Of a stretch of 64,000 bases of DNA, positions 12,155 through 24,536 are shown piece after piece. Position 1 is the first letter of the stretch. Each line of letters starts with the position of its first letter. The stretch comes from Carnegiea gigantea (taxonomy: Eukaryota; Streptophyta; Magnoliopsida; Caryophyllales; Cactaceae): the NCBI GenBank assembly GCA_029747015.1, contig JAKOGI010001325.1, forward strand, positions 124,001 through 188,000, written 5' to 3'. The notes beneath the pieces were generated by a model. That model did no database searches and was not told the origin of the DNA. It saw only the letters and a list, made by a program, of their open reading frames with translations. A program made the position numbers and the translations under genes.

Positions 12155-13005
12155 TGTCACAAAAAATAATGATAATAATTGAATCGAGCATTCTATGTGC
12201 ATAAGCATGAATCGATGTGGATATTCAAGAATATTAAGCAAGATTAAACGATGACAATCATAAAAAGTTTTGCATGGAAACCCTAAAGAAAACAATTGTG
12301 ATAACAATGGCACCAAGATCCACTATGATATTAGTCACTACAAAACGATATCAAAGATCTAAAACGAGCAATAAGATCATATAAAATGAAACTAAATTCT
12401 CACTGAACCTAAAAAAGTGGAATAGAAGAGCCAAAAAAGGGTAGTGTCAAGAGACACTCCCGAATGATTAGAATGCCACAAAAATGACTAATAGAGATGC
12501 CAATTCGTAGAGTCCTCAAATGAAACTTCCATAATAAAGGAGAAGGAGACTAAAAGTTAAGTCAATAAATCATCACAATAAAGGGCCATCAAAGCCAATG
12601 ATAATGGTGTAAAAATGTTGAATTGATGGAGATGAACTGCTCAAATTGCACAGCCCCTTGAAATCCTGCAATGCTCTCTCAAATTTCCCAGCAACCTATA
12701 GTAACCAGCAATAAAAATGAGCAGGCCAAAGGACACATGTTGCCATAAGTCGTGGCCAGGCTCACGGTCAGCTCGTGGACCTCACCGAAGGACCAAACCT
12801 ATTAGACATAAGGTGATATGCTGAAATCAACATGATCAACGCTAGGCAGGGCAAGCATACATGAACACCGCAATAGTGGTTTGAATGTTTTGTTTGGCCT
12901 AATCAAAAGTACTCACGTGGGTCATGCTATAAGCCACCGAGAAGCCATCGGGCTAACTAAAATAAAACCATATGGCAAAGAATTTTAGGTCATTCAAACC
13001 CAACA
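12155..13005 (-). repeat. LTR copy A (left) of the miniature element
   Basis: 851 bp. On the plus strand it begins TGTCACAAAAAATAATG and ends AACCCAACA. It is clearly homologous to copies B and C, for example in the blocks 'gataataattgaatc', 'agaagag' and 'ggcaaagaatttta'. It is the most diverged copy in its middle part. Confidence 0.8.
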
Positions 13006-13146
13006 AATTCCCCTTCAGTGAAAATTCCGAGAATAGGCAAGAACGGTAAAATTGATCTTATACATAGACTTCTCAAATCAATGGTAGACATCCTTCAACA
13101 AAAGCTCGAAATCTTAATCAAATGAAGACCCAACTCTGATACCACT
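13006..13146 (-). repeat. Internal segment 1 with PBS and PPT
   Basis: 141 bp. The PBS complement 'ctctgatacca' is at 13134-13144, two bases from LTR B. The purine tract on the minus strand is at 13006-13016, next to LTR A. It is homologous to internal segment 2, for example 'gctcgaaatct' and 'ggtaaaattgatct'. Confidence 0.8.
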
Positions 13147-14038
13147 TGTTAGAAGATTTTAATAAATAAAGTTCAGCATTGTAGATGTGGAAGTGTAAAA
13201 GCATGTGGATATTTGAGAATATAAAGCAAGATCAACAAGAAAATGGGGACACAAGATTTTTACGTGGAAACCCAAAGCGAGAGAAAATCATGGGGGTAGC
13301 AACAACACAAAGATCCACCATGATATGAGTGAGTATAAGACTATCTCAAAGGTGAGTCAAAAGAGATTAACTCAAAGAGAGTGAAGATCTTGAACTAGAA
13401 ATAATATCAAATAAAATAAAACTCTCATAACTCTCACTCAACCTAAAAGTGGAGTAGAAGAGGCAATGACTCATAAATGCTTTATAAAAAAAGGGCTAGA
13501 AAATGGACATGCCAAGAGGCACTCCTGAGTACCAGAAAAAGATACAATGATACCCACACAATTGTCCACTAGAAATGCCCAATTTATTGGAATGAAACCC
13601 CAACGATGAAGGAAGAGAAAACCAAGAGTGGAGTCATAATTCACCAAATAAAGCTTATAAAAATGACGATTATGGTACATAAATGCATTGAATTTATACT
13701 CTTGAAACATCCACGTAAAAACTCTCATTCAAATGCCAAGTAAAACAGTCAAAAAATCACCTTCCTAAACGTGGCAGCGTAAAAGACCTAGTCTGCCATG
13801 GTCCGTGGGTTGGGCCACATCAACACCGCGGAGCACAATACCTAGTTGCGCAAATTTCATAAGCAAAAACCAGTGCATGGGCATAATGATCAAAGTTGAG
13901 CCTGATGTTTGGGCCAATCAAATAGCTGCTACATAGGAGGACTTTGGCCACCTGAGAGCAAATGATGACACTAAAACTCTATGCATTTGTACCAATTAAT
14001 ATCACATGGCCAAGAATTTTGGGTCATTTAACCCAACA
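13147..14038 (-). repeat. LTR copy B (middle) of the miniature element
   Basis: 892 bp. It begins TGTTAGAAGATTTT and ends AACCCAACA on the plus strand. It shares long stretches with copy C such as 'aactctcactcaacctaaaagt' (first 20 bases conserved) and 'ggcactcct'. The 85-codon minus-strand open frame inside it (13471-13728) has no homologue-like features and is treated as chance. Confidence 0.82.
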
Positions 14039-14178
14039 AACTCCCTCTTGGGCCAAAATTTCGAGAATGGCAAAATGGTAAAATTGATCTTTCAACCAAA
14101 CTTGCCAATGTCGACAAAGAACATCCTTTAACAAATGCTCGAAATCTGAATCAGATGAAAACCCGGTCTGATACTACT
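14039..14178 (-). repeat. Internal segment 2 with PBS and PPT
   Basis: 140 bp. The PBS complement 'gtctgatacta' is at 14166-14176, two bases from LTR C. The purine tract (minus strand AAGAGGGAGTT) abuts LTR B. The match of length and both signals with segment 1 is the main evidence that this is a real element plan rather than a random duplication. Confidence 0.8.
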
Positions 14179-15049
14179 TGCTAAAAAAATAGTGATAATA
14201 ATTGAATCAAACACTATATGTACGAAAGCGTGAATGAATGTGCATATTCAAGAATATTATGCAAGATAATAAGCAGCACGTAAGATTTAACATAGAAACC
14301 CAAATAACGGCCCAACAACCACTATAACAATGACAGTACAAAACGATCTCAAAGGTGAGCCAAAAGGTACCAATATAAAGAGAGTGAAGATCTTAAACTG
14401 GCAAAAAGATCAAATAAAATAAAACTCTTATAACTCTCACTCAACCTAAAAGTGGAATAGAAGAGTCAACAACTAACAAATGCCTCATAACAAAATGACC
14501 AAAAAAGGGATGTGCCAGGAGGCACTCCTAAATGCCAAAAAAAAAAAAAGGCTTCACAATTGCCCACTAGAGATGCCCAATTTATAGAGTCCCAAAATGA
14601 AACTCCCACAATAAAGGAGAAGAAAACCAAGAGTTGAGTCAGAATTTACCAGATAAAGGCTCATAAAAAAAGGTGATTATGGTGCATAAATGTATTGAAT
14701 TTATGCTCTTAAAACATCCGCATAAAAGCCCTCATTCAAATACCCAAGCAAAACAGCTGAAAAATCATCTTCACAAATGTGACAACCTAAAAGACATAGC
14801 CTGTCATGATCTGTGGGCTAGGCCATGACAACGTCACGGAGCACATTGCCTAGTTGCTCAAATTTCACAAGCAAAAACCGGTGCATGGGCATGATGGTCA
14901 AAGTTAAGCCTGATATTTGGGCCAATCAATGGCAGCTACATACAAGGACTTCGGCCACATGAGAGCAAATGATGAGCAAGACTAAAACTCTATGTGTTTG
15001 TGCCAATTAATATCACATGGCAAAGAATTTTAGGCTATTTAACCCAACA
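14179..15049 (-). repeat. LTR copy C (right; 5' LTR in element orientation)
   Basis: 871 bp. It begins TGCTAAAAAAATAGTG and ends AACCCAACA. Homology with copies A and B stops exactly at 15049, which fixes the right end of the element. Confidence 0.82.
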
Positions 15050-15477
15050 AATATTTTGAGAAACTTCAAACCTGCAATCTAGAAATCACAAAGAGAGTGA
15101 GAAATTTCAAACTAGCGACACTAGAAATCACAAAGAGAGTGATAACATTCATACCAAACAAATCGAAACCATACCCCAGAGTTCTACTACTTCTACCTAA
15201 GACGGGATATATAAGGTGGAAGGGTTTGTTTAAATTTGGTCAAACTTTCTCTGTAATTAACTCTTTTGATCTTAGTGGATTTGTCAATAAGATTTTCGCC
15301 TTGTGGTTAAAATTGAGATTTTGTATATATTAAGTCTCTACTTTGATTTGTCTTTTTCCTATTTCATGTATTGTACTGTCATTTGGGATTCATCTGACCC
15401 CCCCCCCAAAAAAAAGAAAATTGTCATAGATTTGAAAGTTAACTACCTAGTGTTTTGAACAAAAAAGAGATCGTATC
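15050..15477. other. Short spacer with a small tandem duplication
   Basis: A ~44-bp unit ('gagaaacttcaaac...aatcacaaagagagt') is present twice at about 15058-15142. The rest, including a short open frame at 15097-15333, shows no recognised gene. Confidence 0.4.
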
Positions 15478-15890
15478 TAGGGGTGGGCAATGGATCGGCT
15501 TAGGTTGGGTTATGGTCGGCCCATTTACAAAGTGCACTAGGTCGGGTCATGGCTGACCCATTAATGATTTGGACCATGTCGCTCCTTTTATATAAATAAA
15601 TGGTCGGTTTTATAATGGAACAAACTTACATAAAAATCTGTGTATAATAATTATTGTTATGTGTAAAGCGTTGATAATAAGTATAACTAATTATAGCATG
15701 TAAATTAGTGCGGTCAGCACATTGAAAAAGTAACAGGTCACTAAAGCCGTAACGGGCCGGCCCAGTCCGACCCGTTAATATACTTTAATTGGCCGGCCCA
15801 CTCTTGAGACGGCCCATTATTACCCATTAATATGTTTTAAACAGTCCGACCCGCTTGATCCAATGGGTGTCCGGCCCATTGTCCCCCGTA
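15478..15890. mobile_element. Non-autonomous hAT-like element (413 bp)
   Basis: The ends TAGGGGTGGGCAATGG and, from the right on the other strand, TACGGGGGACAATGG are imperfect inverted repeats of the hAT type. Flanking octamers ATCGTATC (15470-15477) and ATCATGTC (15891-15898) match at 6 of 8 positions and are a worn target duplication. Internal 'ggcccatt/ggccgg' repeats are typical of this group. It is non-coding. Confidence 0.75.
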
Positions 15891-17959
15891 ATCATGTCTA
15901 TAACTCAAGAAGTATCCGATGGTTTAATGTGAACATTTTATTTGATGTTACCATATGTGAGTTGAAGCATTATAACCTCTATCAGCTGCGAGTAGCAATG
16001 AAATATCCTATGTACTTACAAATTTGAGGGCAATTTCTTCACAAGCTGAACAGATACTTAATCAATGTTATGAAATATCTGAATTTCGCTGCAAGCTTGC
16101 AAAGACACGTGAATACTTTTAGCCCATTGAGGAATTTATGACGTGAATACGTTCTGGTTTCTTCAGATGCAAATGCTAAACAAAGGACATGTTCTTTCAT
16201 GAAATCTCCCCTGTTCAAACTTTGGAGAAGCCCACATGGGCCACATCAGAATTTTGAAATCTGATTGTCTGAATCTAAAAACAGAAAAATATGACTCTGG
16301 ATAAAAATTAAAAAAAGTATAGAATTTTGGGTAAATTAAGTTGAAGGACAAGGGGTTAAACAAGAAAATTAGAATTTCTCGACGAAGACCATTTCATTGA
16401 TGGGATCATTTTCCTTATATAACGTACTAGTGCATGAGGGATGAAGTCATAGTCCTAGGGATAAACTGCTGATGATATAGCATAAGACGTGATCAACTTA
16501 GGATTTTCAGAATTTAGTCAAACTGTTTCCAACTAATGGTAGGTGGTAAGGTGCCAATATACCACAAAATTTCACACTTGTTTGAATTAGTTTAGTTATC
16601 ATTATCGTTCAATCAATCTTGTCTTCCTGTCAGACACATATTCCACCTTACTTTCCTCCGAAATATCAGTAATCTGTTGAACAAATGAAACAAAGGTATT
16701 GACATCGATTCAGAATTTCGGAGCGCCTCCTGGTTCCTACTCTCTGAATCTGCAGACATTATCAGCTGGAAAGCTCTCATAAAAAATTTTATACCATGAC
16801 AACCGTACCCAATTATCAATATATGTAAGAGTATCCACTTGTAAATTTGTGATCATTGCCGCGATCGCTGTGATGATGCTTAAATTTTTTTGCAACAAAG
16901 ATCCTCTGTGCCAGTTTGTCTTCTAAAACTGAGATTTTAGCAAATGTAAGTTGATTCTATTGCAAACATAACTTATGCAATTGACAATTTTGGGTGCTTC
17001 TGGTCCTGCAACCAAAAAATTGCAATGTGCATCTGAGTAACTTCTTACATGCATTTCTGATCAAAAGTTATCCAGGTAATGGTTTCTTCGGTGTTTTCCT
17101 CTCGGCTGCTGGTTCTTCTTTCTAACTCATCTGAGGTTTTAAGGATATATTAGTTCTAAATTTGCACATACTAATCTCAAAGTTTCCTTATTCATTTCAT
17201 CTGCGGCTTTTTTGAAACAGCCTTTGCATTTGTGTGCCCCTCTTCAAAAGTTCACAACATATTTTGGTGAAAAAAAATTTCAACCAAAACTTTTTCTGAT
17301 GTGAAAGATAGAAGAAGTGGACTTAGGATGATACTGCCTATATATCCAGAACCTCACAGCAAGTCCGATGAGACCATCAATTACAGTCTTGGTACATCCA
17401 TCTAACATATGGGGAAAAGGGCAACGTATACTAATTAGCTAAGCAATGAGTCTTCCATCAAAAATACAGTAAATCTATTGAGTTGCCGGAGTGGGCATTA
17501 ATGGGGTAAAATGCAAAGACGTACATGTCCAAATGTTCCGTTATATACAAAACTGAATATATTTGATAATAACTCAATTAAAAATATGTCAACTGAGACT
17601 AAAAATGCAAGGTACTTAGCGTTTCCCTTCCCTGAAAAAAAGCAACCCCAAAAAAAAAGAGAGAGAGAGAGAGAGAAAGAAAAAGAAAGAAAGAGAACAC
17701 AGAAAAGAGAAGAGACAATCACCTGTTTGTGAAGTTGTCCGTTCATGCGCTTAGCTTAGCCTGATAATCGCGGGGGAGGTTACGATTCATTCACACTTTT
17801 ATTTAACATTTAACTCTGCACTAGGCGACCAGGAGGGTCAAACTAAATTTTGAAGGGAAAATCATAGATTCCATGCATAAGCACTGATGCAAATGCAAAA
17901 AGCAAAAGCAAAGTCCGTATCCACATATCTTTTCTACAAATTATCTTTACTTTTTGCTC
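15891..17959. other. Upstream intergenic region of the receptor kinase
   Basis: No gene or full element is recognised. It includes an A- and GA-rich simple-sequence stretch at about 17640-17705. It is the likely distal promoter of the gene at 18174. Confidence 0.4.
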
Positions 17960-17967
17960 TATAAAGC
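17960..17967 (+). promoter_or_regulatory. Candidate TATA box of the BAM3-like gene
   Basis: TATAAAGC lies 214 bp before the start codon, in a pyrimidine-rich context. It would give a 5' UTR of roughly 180 bases, normal for a plant gene. This is inferred from motif and spacing only; other AT-rich candidates exist around 18070. Confidence 0.4.
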
Positions 17968-18173
17968 AAAAGTTGATACCAAGATGTACTTTGGCAAGGA
18001 CACATGACCTAGTTAAAGAGGACAGTCCGCTTGATTCTGATTTCCAAAACTTAGCAGCACATCAAATTTTATATTTTTCTTATGTGATATGATATTCTTC
18101 ACTCACTCCACTGTATAATGATTACTTCACTCACTCAGATTATCACATAGCTACAGCAGAAGATTTCATTTCT

Positions 18174-21100
18174 ATGGCTGCTTTATATCATAATGTTGTG
18201 ATCATCATCAGTTCACTTCTTTGCCTCAGCACAGCCGCTGCTGATCTCGCTTCATCTTCCCTTCGATGGCAGGCTTCCATCCTTCTATATCTAAAACAAA
18301 GCTTTGAAACTTCGCATCCGTCTCTAAGCAGCTGGAATGCATCGAATAATATGCATGTCTGCTCTTGGATTGGCGTTCTTTGTAATGATAATAATGGATC
18401 ATCTTCAATTGTCTCGCTTGACATATCGAACTTGAACCTTTCTGGCTCTTTATCACCCGATGTTACAAAGCTTCAAACCCTTCAAAATCTTTCCATAGCT
18501 GGAAACAGCTTCTCGGGTGCCTTTCCACCGGAAATCCACATGCTCTCTAGCCTTCGATTTCTCAACATTTCCAACAACCAGTTCAATGGAACATTGGACT
18601 GGAAGTTCTCTTCCCTGAAGGAGCTCGTGGTCCTTGATGCATACGATAATAATTTTGAAGGTTCACTCCCCTTGAGCATTTCACAACTTGTGAAGCTTCA
18701 ATACTTGGATTTAGGAGGGAATTACTTCTCTGGTGTAATCCCGCATAGCTACGGGACTATGTGGCAGCTAACTTATCTTTCCCTAGCCGGAAATGATTTA
18801 CAAGGCCCCCTGCCTCCCGAGCTTGGGAATCTCACAAGTTTGAAGTGGCTTCGGCTGGGTTACTTCAACAAATATGATGGAGGGATACCACCTGAACTCG
18901 GTAAGTTGGTAAACTTAGTGCATCTTGACCTGTCTAGTTGTGGTCTACAAGGACAGATTCCCCTAGAGTTGGGAAATTTAGCCCAACTAGATACTCTTTT
19001 CTTGCACATTAATAAGCTTACCGGCCCTCTTCCTCATTCGTTTGGGAATCTAAGCCGGTTAAGGTACCTTGGTTTGTCAAACAATGAACTTACAGGGGAA
19101 ATTCCCCCTCAATTGGCAAGTCTTCAACAGTTGACAGAGTTGAACCTATTCATCAACAGGTTCTACGGCGAAATTCCTCACTTCATTTCAGAGTTGGCCA
19201 ACCTGGAAACCTTGCACCTTTGGAGAAACAACTTTACTGGTTCAATCCCTCCGTTACTCGGCCAAAATGGTAGGCTAAGCAAGCTCGATCTTTCAACCAA
19301 CAGGCTTTCCGGGTTAATCCCGCAATGTTTGTGCTCCAGAAGAAAGCTCAAGGTCTTGATTTTGATCAATAATTTTCTGTCTGGCCGTCTCCCTGATGAT
19401 CTTGGCAAATGTAATTCACTAGAAAGAGTTCGGCTGGGGCAAAACTATTTCAATGGTTCACTCCCAAATGGGTTGCTTTACTTGCCTCAGCTGTTACTTC
19501 TTGAGCTTCAAAACAACTACTTTAGTGGGGTTTTAGATAAAGAAACTGCAAACAGACACCAACCTTCCAAACTTGGGCAGCTAAATCTTTCAAACAACAG
19601 CTTGAGGGGCCCTATTCCTGCTTCGATTGGCAACCTCTCGGTTTTACAGATTCTTTACTTAAACAGAAACCATATTTCAGGGAAAATCCCATCAGAAATT
19701 GGTAAGTTGAAGAAACTTCTCAAGCTGGACTTGAGCTCCAACAACTTTTCTGGTAGCATTCCCCCAGGAATTGGCAATTGTATCCAATTGACCTATGCGG
19801 ATTTGAGTGAAAACCAGCTCTCAGGCCCCATTCCAAGTCAAATATCTCAAATTCATGTACTTAATTACTTGAATCTTTCATGGAACCACTTGAACCAGAG
19901 CCTTCCTGAGGAGATTGGGTCCCTGAACAGCCTAACTTCAGCAGACTTTTCCCATAACAACTTCTCCGGGCTCATACCCCAAAATGGTCAATATGTATTC
20001 TTTAATTATACTTCCTTTGTTGGCAATCCATTTCTCTTTCGATCTCATCCTATCAACCACCATCCCGGAAAATTTAGGCTGATCCTCGCCCTTGGAATTC
20101 TATCTTGCCTTCTGGTTTCTGCTATTCTGATCATCATCACAACACGAAAGTCAAGAAACAACACAAGTTCATGGAAGCTAACCGCATTCCAAAAGCTGAA
20201 TTTTAAGAGCAAAGACATCATAGCATGCATAAACGAAGGTAACATCATAGGCAAAGGTGGAGCAGGGGTAATTTACAAGGGCACAATGCCAAATGGAGAA
20301 CAAGTAGCAGTGAAGAAGCTTCTAGGACCTTCAAAAGGTGGGGTCCATGATCATGGGCTCTCAGCGGAGATCAAAACACTTGGGAAAATCAGGCACAGAA
20401 ACATAGTGAGATTAATGGCATTTTGCACCAACAAAGAAACTAATTTGCTCATTTACGAGTACATGCCTAATGGAAGCCTAGGGGAAGTGTTGCATGGCAA
20501 GAGAGGCGGGCAGCTGAAATGGGATGTTAGGCTTAACATAGCCATGGAGGCCGCAAAGGGACTTCGTTACTTGCACCATGATTGTGAACCCTTGATTGTT
20601 CATAGGGATGTTAAGTCGAACAACATACTGCTCAACTCCGAGTTTGAAGCTCATGTCGCGGATTTCGGACTTGCTAAATTTTTGCATGATAATGGGACAT
20701 CGGAATGCATGTCTGCCATTGCTGGATCTTATGGCTACATTGCTCCAGGTAAGTGTTTGAGAAACTTAGTGTAGTTATATATTGCTCTACAGTTATATTG
20801 CTTTTGTGTAGTTGAATTTGATATACAAAAGTTACAGAAAACAGGACAGCGAACTAGGAAATAGACATAATTGGATTGTAAAGTGAATAATCCACAATTT
20901 CACTCAATTTCTTTTTTTTAAAAATAATGTGAATAGGAAGCAGGATGCTGGAAAATATGTGTCAGTAGTTTGAAATAGATTTTAGGCGTCAATTCTTCAA
21001 TTATTTTCTTACTGAACTAACTATTTACTCATTACTTTAGGATTTTAGCAAACAAAATGAGCTGACTGTTAACTCAGATTTTGCTTAAGAAGCTAAGCTT

Positions 21101-24100
21101 TCTAATAAGTTGACTATGAGCCCAGGTTTTGAGTCTTATGAATAGAGAAAAATTGTAATGAAAAAGCTCTACCTATTTATAGTTTAACAATAGTTCAACT
21201 CTGACAGATAAAAACTGGAAGATGAAAAGGTTTTTTTTCATCGTTCATATATGATGGAAAAATCTTAAATAAGTTGGTTCTGTAATATAGAAAAGAGAAA
21301 AGAAAATCATGATAGTTTGCCATCGGACATTCAAACTAGGACACTACATGTTTACTTTCGACACCTTTTTAATGTGAAGAAAACATGGTAAAAAGCATTA
21401 AAATACATGATTTTTAGCATAGTCCTGCCAGTGGTAGAGCTACTAAGGGCAACGCGGCAATTGACCTCCCAGCTTTTTGGAAAAAAAAAAAAATAAATGT
21501 GGAATATTCTGATGAAAAAACAAATAGATATATATTAATTAGTTCTTAGACACTTCGCAGAGGAGTGCACAGTAGACTGGTTGGCTGCTTGTTGTTTCTT
21601 GTGGGAGTTTGTGGGCTTGACTCCTTGTGTTCCTTTTGCATAATTTTTTTTTTTGCAATCTTTTTAAAAGTCTGTCGAACGACGATATCATGCTTTACTT
21701 TCAAAACATGAGATCTCATCGATGACAACTTTCTTGAATTTGTTAGCTATGCATTCATTTTTAGAACCATTAAAGCTTATATTATATGTATTATTAATCT
21801 CGCCCCCTGCTTTGAATCCTGGCTCCGCCCCTGAGTCCTGCCTAAAGGTTATATCATACTCCTAAGAGTACATGCTCCCACAAGCCACATCAACGTCATA
21901 TATTAAAAATTATTTATATAGCAAATACATGCTAAAAACTATATACACATGAAAAGTGATAGTACACACTCCTAGATGTACGATATATATTACCAGTCCT
22001 GCCGGCTAAAAGTGTCGAACAAAAAGTGGCTACAGGGGCCTCGGGAGGCATCGTGAGGAATCCAACGGAGATTGGCTGGGCGTGTGTGGGAGTGCTAAGT
22101 GCTAACTGTTGAGAACGGGGAAAGTTTGCCTCTGCTTTTGCTCTTTTACTTTTGCTTTTGTTGTTGCTTTTGCCTTCCTTGGAAGTAATAACAAACACAC
22201 TTCACATAGTCGTGTTCTGAAACAGGCTAGTCATGCACCACTTTTGACCCTAAATTTCTAACATGAAGTCCCACGATCACGAATCCAAAGTTCCAAGGCC
22301 AAATTTGAGGAATTAGTTTTATACTCTGGAGTAAAGCTTTTGTTTTCTTTTCTAAATTGGATAGAGCTTGTGCTCGTTTAATTATGTATTACATACATCA
22401 CTAAGAAATGTTATAAATTTAATATCATGTATGATACTAACCAATATAGATTGAGATCTATGTGGCACATAGAATTGACGCATAAAAATCGTTTGGTTTA
22501 CACTCGTCAAAATGTCTCTAAAATATAATATGTATCATTACTTAAAAGAAAAGCTTCTTAGTTTTTTTGCCCATAGACCATAGTCTTTTGTTCTGTCTAA
22601 GATAGAGTGAAACTCATATGCGTGTATGGATGTGTCAAAATAGATATCCCATCTTAATAAAAAGCTTTTTTTGATCCAAAATTCTAGGAAAAGTCTAGCA
22701 AAATGTTAGTAATTTTAGCTGTACTAACATGTATCAAAATAAATATCCTTTCTTCATATGATGATATCAAAATAAATATCCTTTCCTCACATAGTCACGT
22801 GATATTGTCAAACTTTCAAACTAATTTCAAATATAAGAAACCCTCCCCAAAATAATGACCCACAAAAGAGCCAACGAGGGAAGATAGGTTTCATGAATAT
22901 ATCATGTTTGAGTAGGACCATTTTATGTATCACTAGAGATTTGAATTCTCTGCAATGGGAGAACATGTTGCAATCTTAAAGTCTTTCAATCAAATGATTG
23001 AGAATTTTTTGAGCTTACCACTGGTAATCCGTACTAAATTTTTTAACGTATTAAAATATCAACCATTGAATGAGTGGAATGCAAGATCATAATTCCTTCT
23101 CCAATTGTAGAGGATCCTAATATATGTCATTAGTACCATAAATATAGCAACTAATACACCTTGTTTTGTATAATGAGCACCTGCATTAGTTAGATCACAG
23201 TCCAAAAGGAAGGCTCACGGTGCAAAATATCATCTACATCAATGATCCACATGACTCGCCCCACAGTGCGGCTTCCTGCGGTGATCCGCTCACATCTTTC
23301 TTTTTCCTTTTCTTTTTAGCAAGGACATTAATGAATAGTAAAATAAAATGCTAAAATTAATTAAATATGTTTAAATGTGGGTCTATGAGCAATATTTTAT
23401 TTAGTAATTCAAGTTGGTGATCCATTTGATGTGGAAGGAATAGAAACAATTGAATTGTAAGATAATGTAGAAGGTGTAGGCCCTTACTTATGCTCCAAAA
23501 ATATGAATCACCAATACAAGTGAAGCTCGCCCTTTTGGAATTCTCCGCACAACCACTCACTCACACATTCCCCTCCAATCCCCTCTCCGCCACCCCCCCA
23601 AAAAAAAAACAATTAAAAAAATAATACAGGAAGAGCCCGGGGGGGTTCTCGCTGAATTCGTGAGGACCAAGGCTGAGAAGCTATGCACCATTTCTTATCC
23701 AACATTCGTAACATGAGAGAAGTGTAACCAGTAAAGGACTGAGGCCTCTTCCTTAATCTAACGTAAGATGGTTAAAATTGAGTAGCATATTAGATTTCAT
23801 AATGTTTAATTTCCCTTTCCCCTATTATACTATAAAGACCTTTTTCGTCTCATTTGAACTCCAAAAATGGATTGTGCCTCGGGCACCAAGTTCAAAGCTA
23901 TTTATTTAGGAACTATACTACAAACAATTGTCATTTTCTGAATTAACATTTGTGACAGTTACGATAATGTTTAATTTCCCTTTCCCCTATTATACTATAA
24001 AGACCTTTTTTGTCTCATTTGAACTCCAAAAATGGATTGTGCCTCGGGCACCAAGTTCAAAGCTATTCGTTTAGGAACTATACTACAAACAATTGTGATT

Positions 24101-24536
24101 TTCTGAATTAACATTTGTGACAGTTACGATACATTTTCCTTAAGTAAAATTTTCTCATGCGCTAATCTTTGATGTTATATTGTCATGAGCAGAGTATGCA
24201 TACACCTTGAAAGTGGACGAGAAGAGTGACGTATACAGCTTCGGAGTGGTACTACTAGAGCTTCTAACTGGACGAAAACCAGTAGGAGATTTCGGTGAAG
24301 ACGGGTTGGACATAGTTCAATGGACAAGAATGCAAACCAACAATGGGAGCAAAGAACAAGTGGCAAGCATTCTTGACGAGAGGCTTCAAAATAATGTCCC
24401 AATCGAAGAGGCGACGCAGGTGTTCTTTGTTGCAATGCTGTGCGTCCAAGACCACAGTGTGGAGAGACCCACCATGAGAGAAGTCGTTCAGATGCTCACG
24501 CAAACCAAGCAACCAGACACATTTCAAATGCAGTGA
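18174..24536 (+). CDS. BAM3-like: BAM3-like leucine-rich-repeat receptor kinase, exons 18174-20748 and 24193-24536
   Basis: Predicted 972-residue plasma-membrane receptor Ser/Thr kinase of the CLAVATA1/BAM clade (LRR subfamily XI), whose members bind CLE peptides; the closest family member I recognise is BAM3. Order: signal peptide (about 1-23), LRR N-cap with Cys63/Cys70, about 21-22 LRRs (78-605), one membrane helix (about 634-656), kinase from about 690. Kinase landmarks are intact: glycine loop GKGGAGV (693-699), Lys714, HRD 810-812, DFG 830-832, and APE 857-859 across the splice junction. The single phase-1 intron (GT 20749, AG 24192) at the APE codon is the position known for this clade. 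The ATG at 18174 has G at +4 and opens directly on the signal peptide. Oddity: the usual Cys pair after the last LRR is absent (NPFLFRS instead of NPFLCG) and the juxtamembrane region is short, giving 972 rather than about 990 residues. The frame is otherwise intact; the ligand is not inferable. Confidence 0.93.
21429..21833. mobile_element. Non-autonomous hAT element (405 bp) in the intron
   Basis: The ends CAGTGGTAGAGCTA and, from the right, CAGGGGCGGAGCCA are imperfect inverted repeats of a common plant hAT type. A perfect 8-bp duplication AGTCCTGC flanks it (21421-21428 and 21834-21841). No transposase is encoded. Confidence 0.92.
23801..24130 (+). repeat. 165-bp tandem duplication near the 3' end of the intron
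   Basis: Positions 23801-23965 and 23966-24130 are nearly identical (about four differences by eye), sharing 'aatgtttaatttcccttt' and 'ggattgtgcctcgggcacca'. The duplication ends about 60 bp before the splice acceptor. The low divergence indicates a recent event. Confidence 0.9.

Larger units (their letters stand above)
12155..15049 (-). mobile_element. Miniature LTR retroelement with three LTRs and two 140-bp internal segments
   Basis: Three diverged copies of an 851-892-bp LTR (TGTTGGGTT... to ...CA on the minus strand) alternate with two internal segments of 141 and 140 bp. Each internal segment has, on the minus strand, a tRNA-iMet-type PBS (TGGTATCAGAG and TAGTATCAGAC) two bases after one LTR and a purine-rich tract (GAAGGGGAATT, AAGAGGGAGTT) directly before the next. 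Nothing is coded. Flanks AATGT (12150-12154) and AATAT (15050-15054) look like a 5-bp target duplication with one change. The plan is that of a terminal-repeat retrotransposon in miniature (TRIM), tandemly extended by LTR recombination, but its LTRs are several times longer than usual for TRIMs. Confidence 0.82.
20749..24192 (+). other. Intron of the BAM3-like gene (3444 bp)
   Basis: It begins gtaagtgttt and ends ttgtcatgagcag; both splice sites fit plant consensus and restore the APEYAYT kinase segment. It is much longer than usual introns at this position because of insertions: a hAT element (21429-21833), a 165-bp tandem duplication (23801-24130) and AT-rich filler. No other gene is seen inside; open frames on the opposite strand have no recognised motif. 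Confidence 0.88.

Noticed and set aside
18188..20687. Minus-strand open frames of 65-78 codons opposite the receptor kinase
   Set aside because: They are shadows of the LRR and kinase coding sequence on the other strand.
20749..20774. Reading exon 1 through to a stop at 20774 as an 866-residue protein
   Set aside because: This would end in the kinase activation segment; the gtaagt donor and the exact continuation at 24193 restore the conserved APEYAYT segment.
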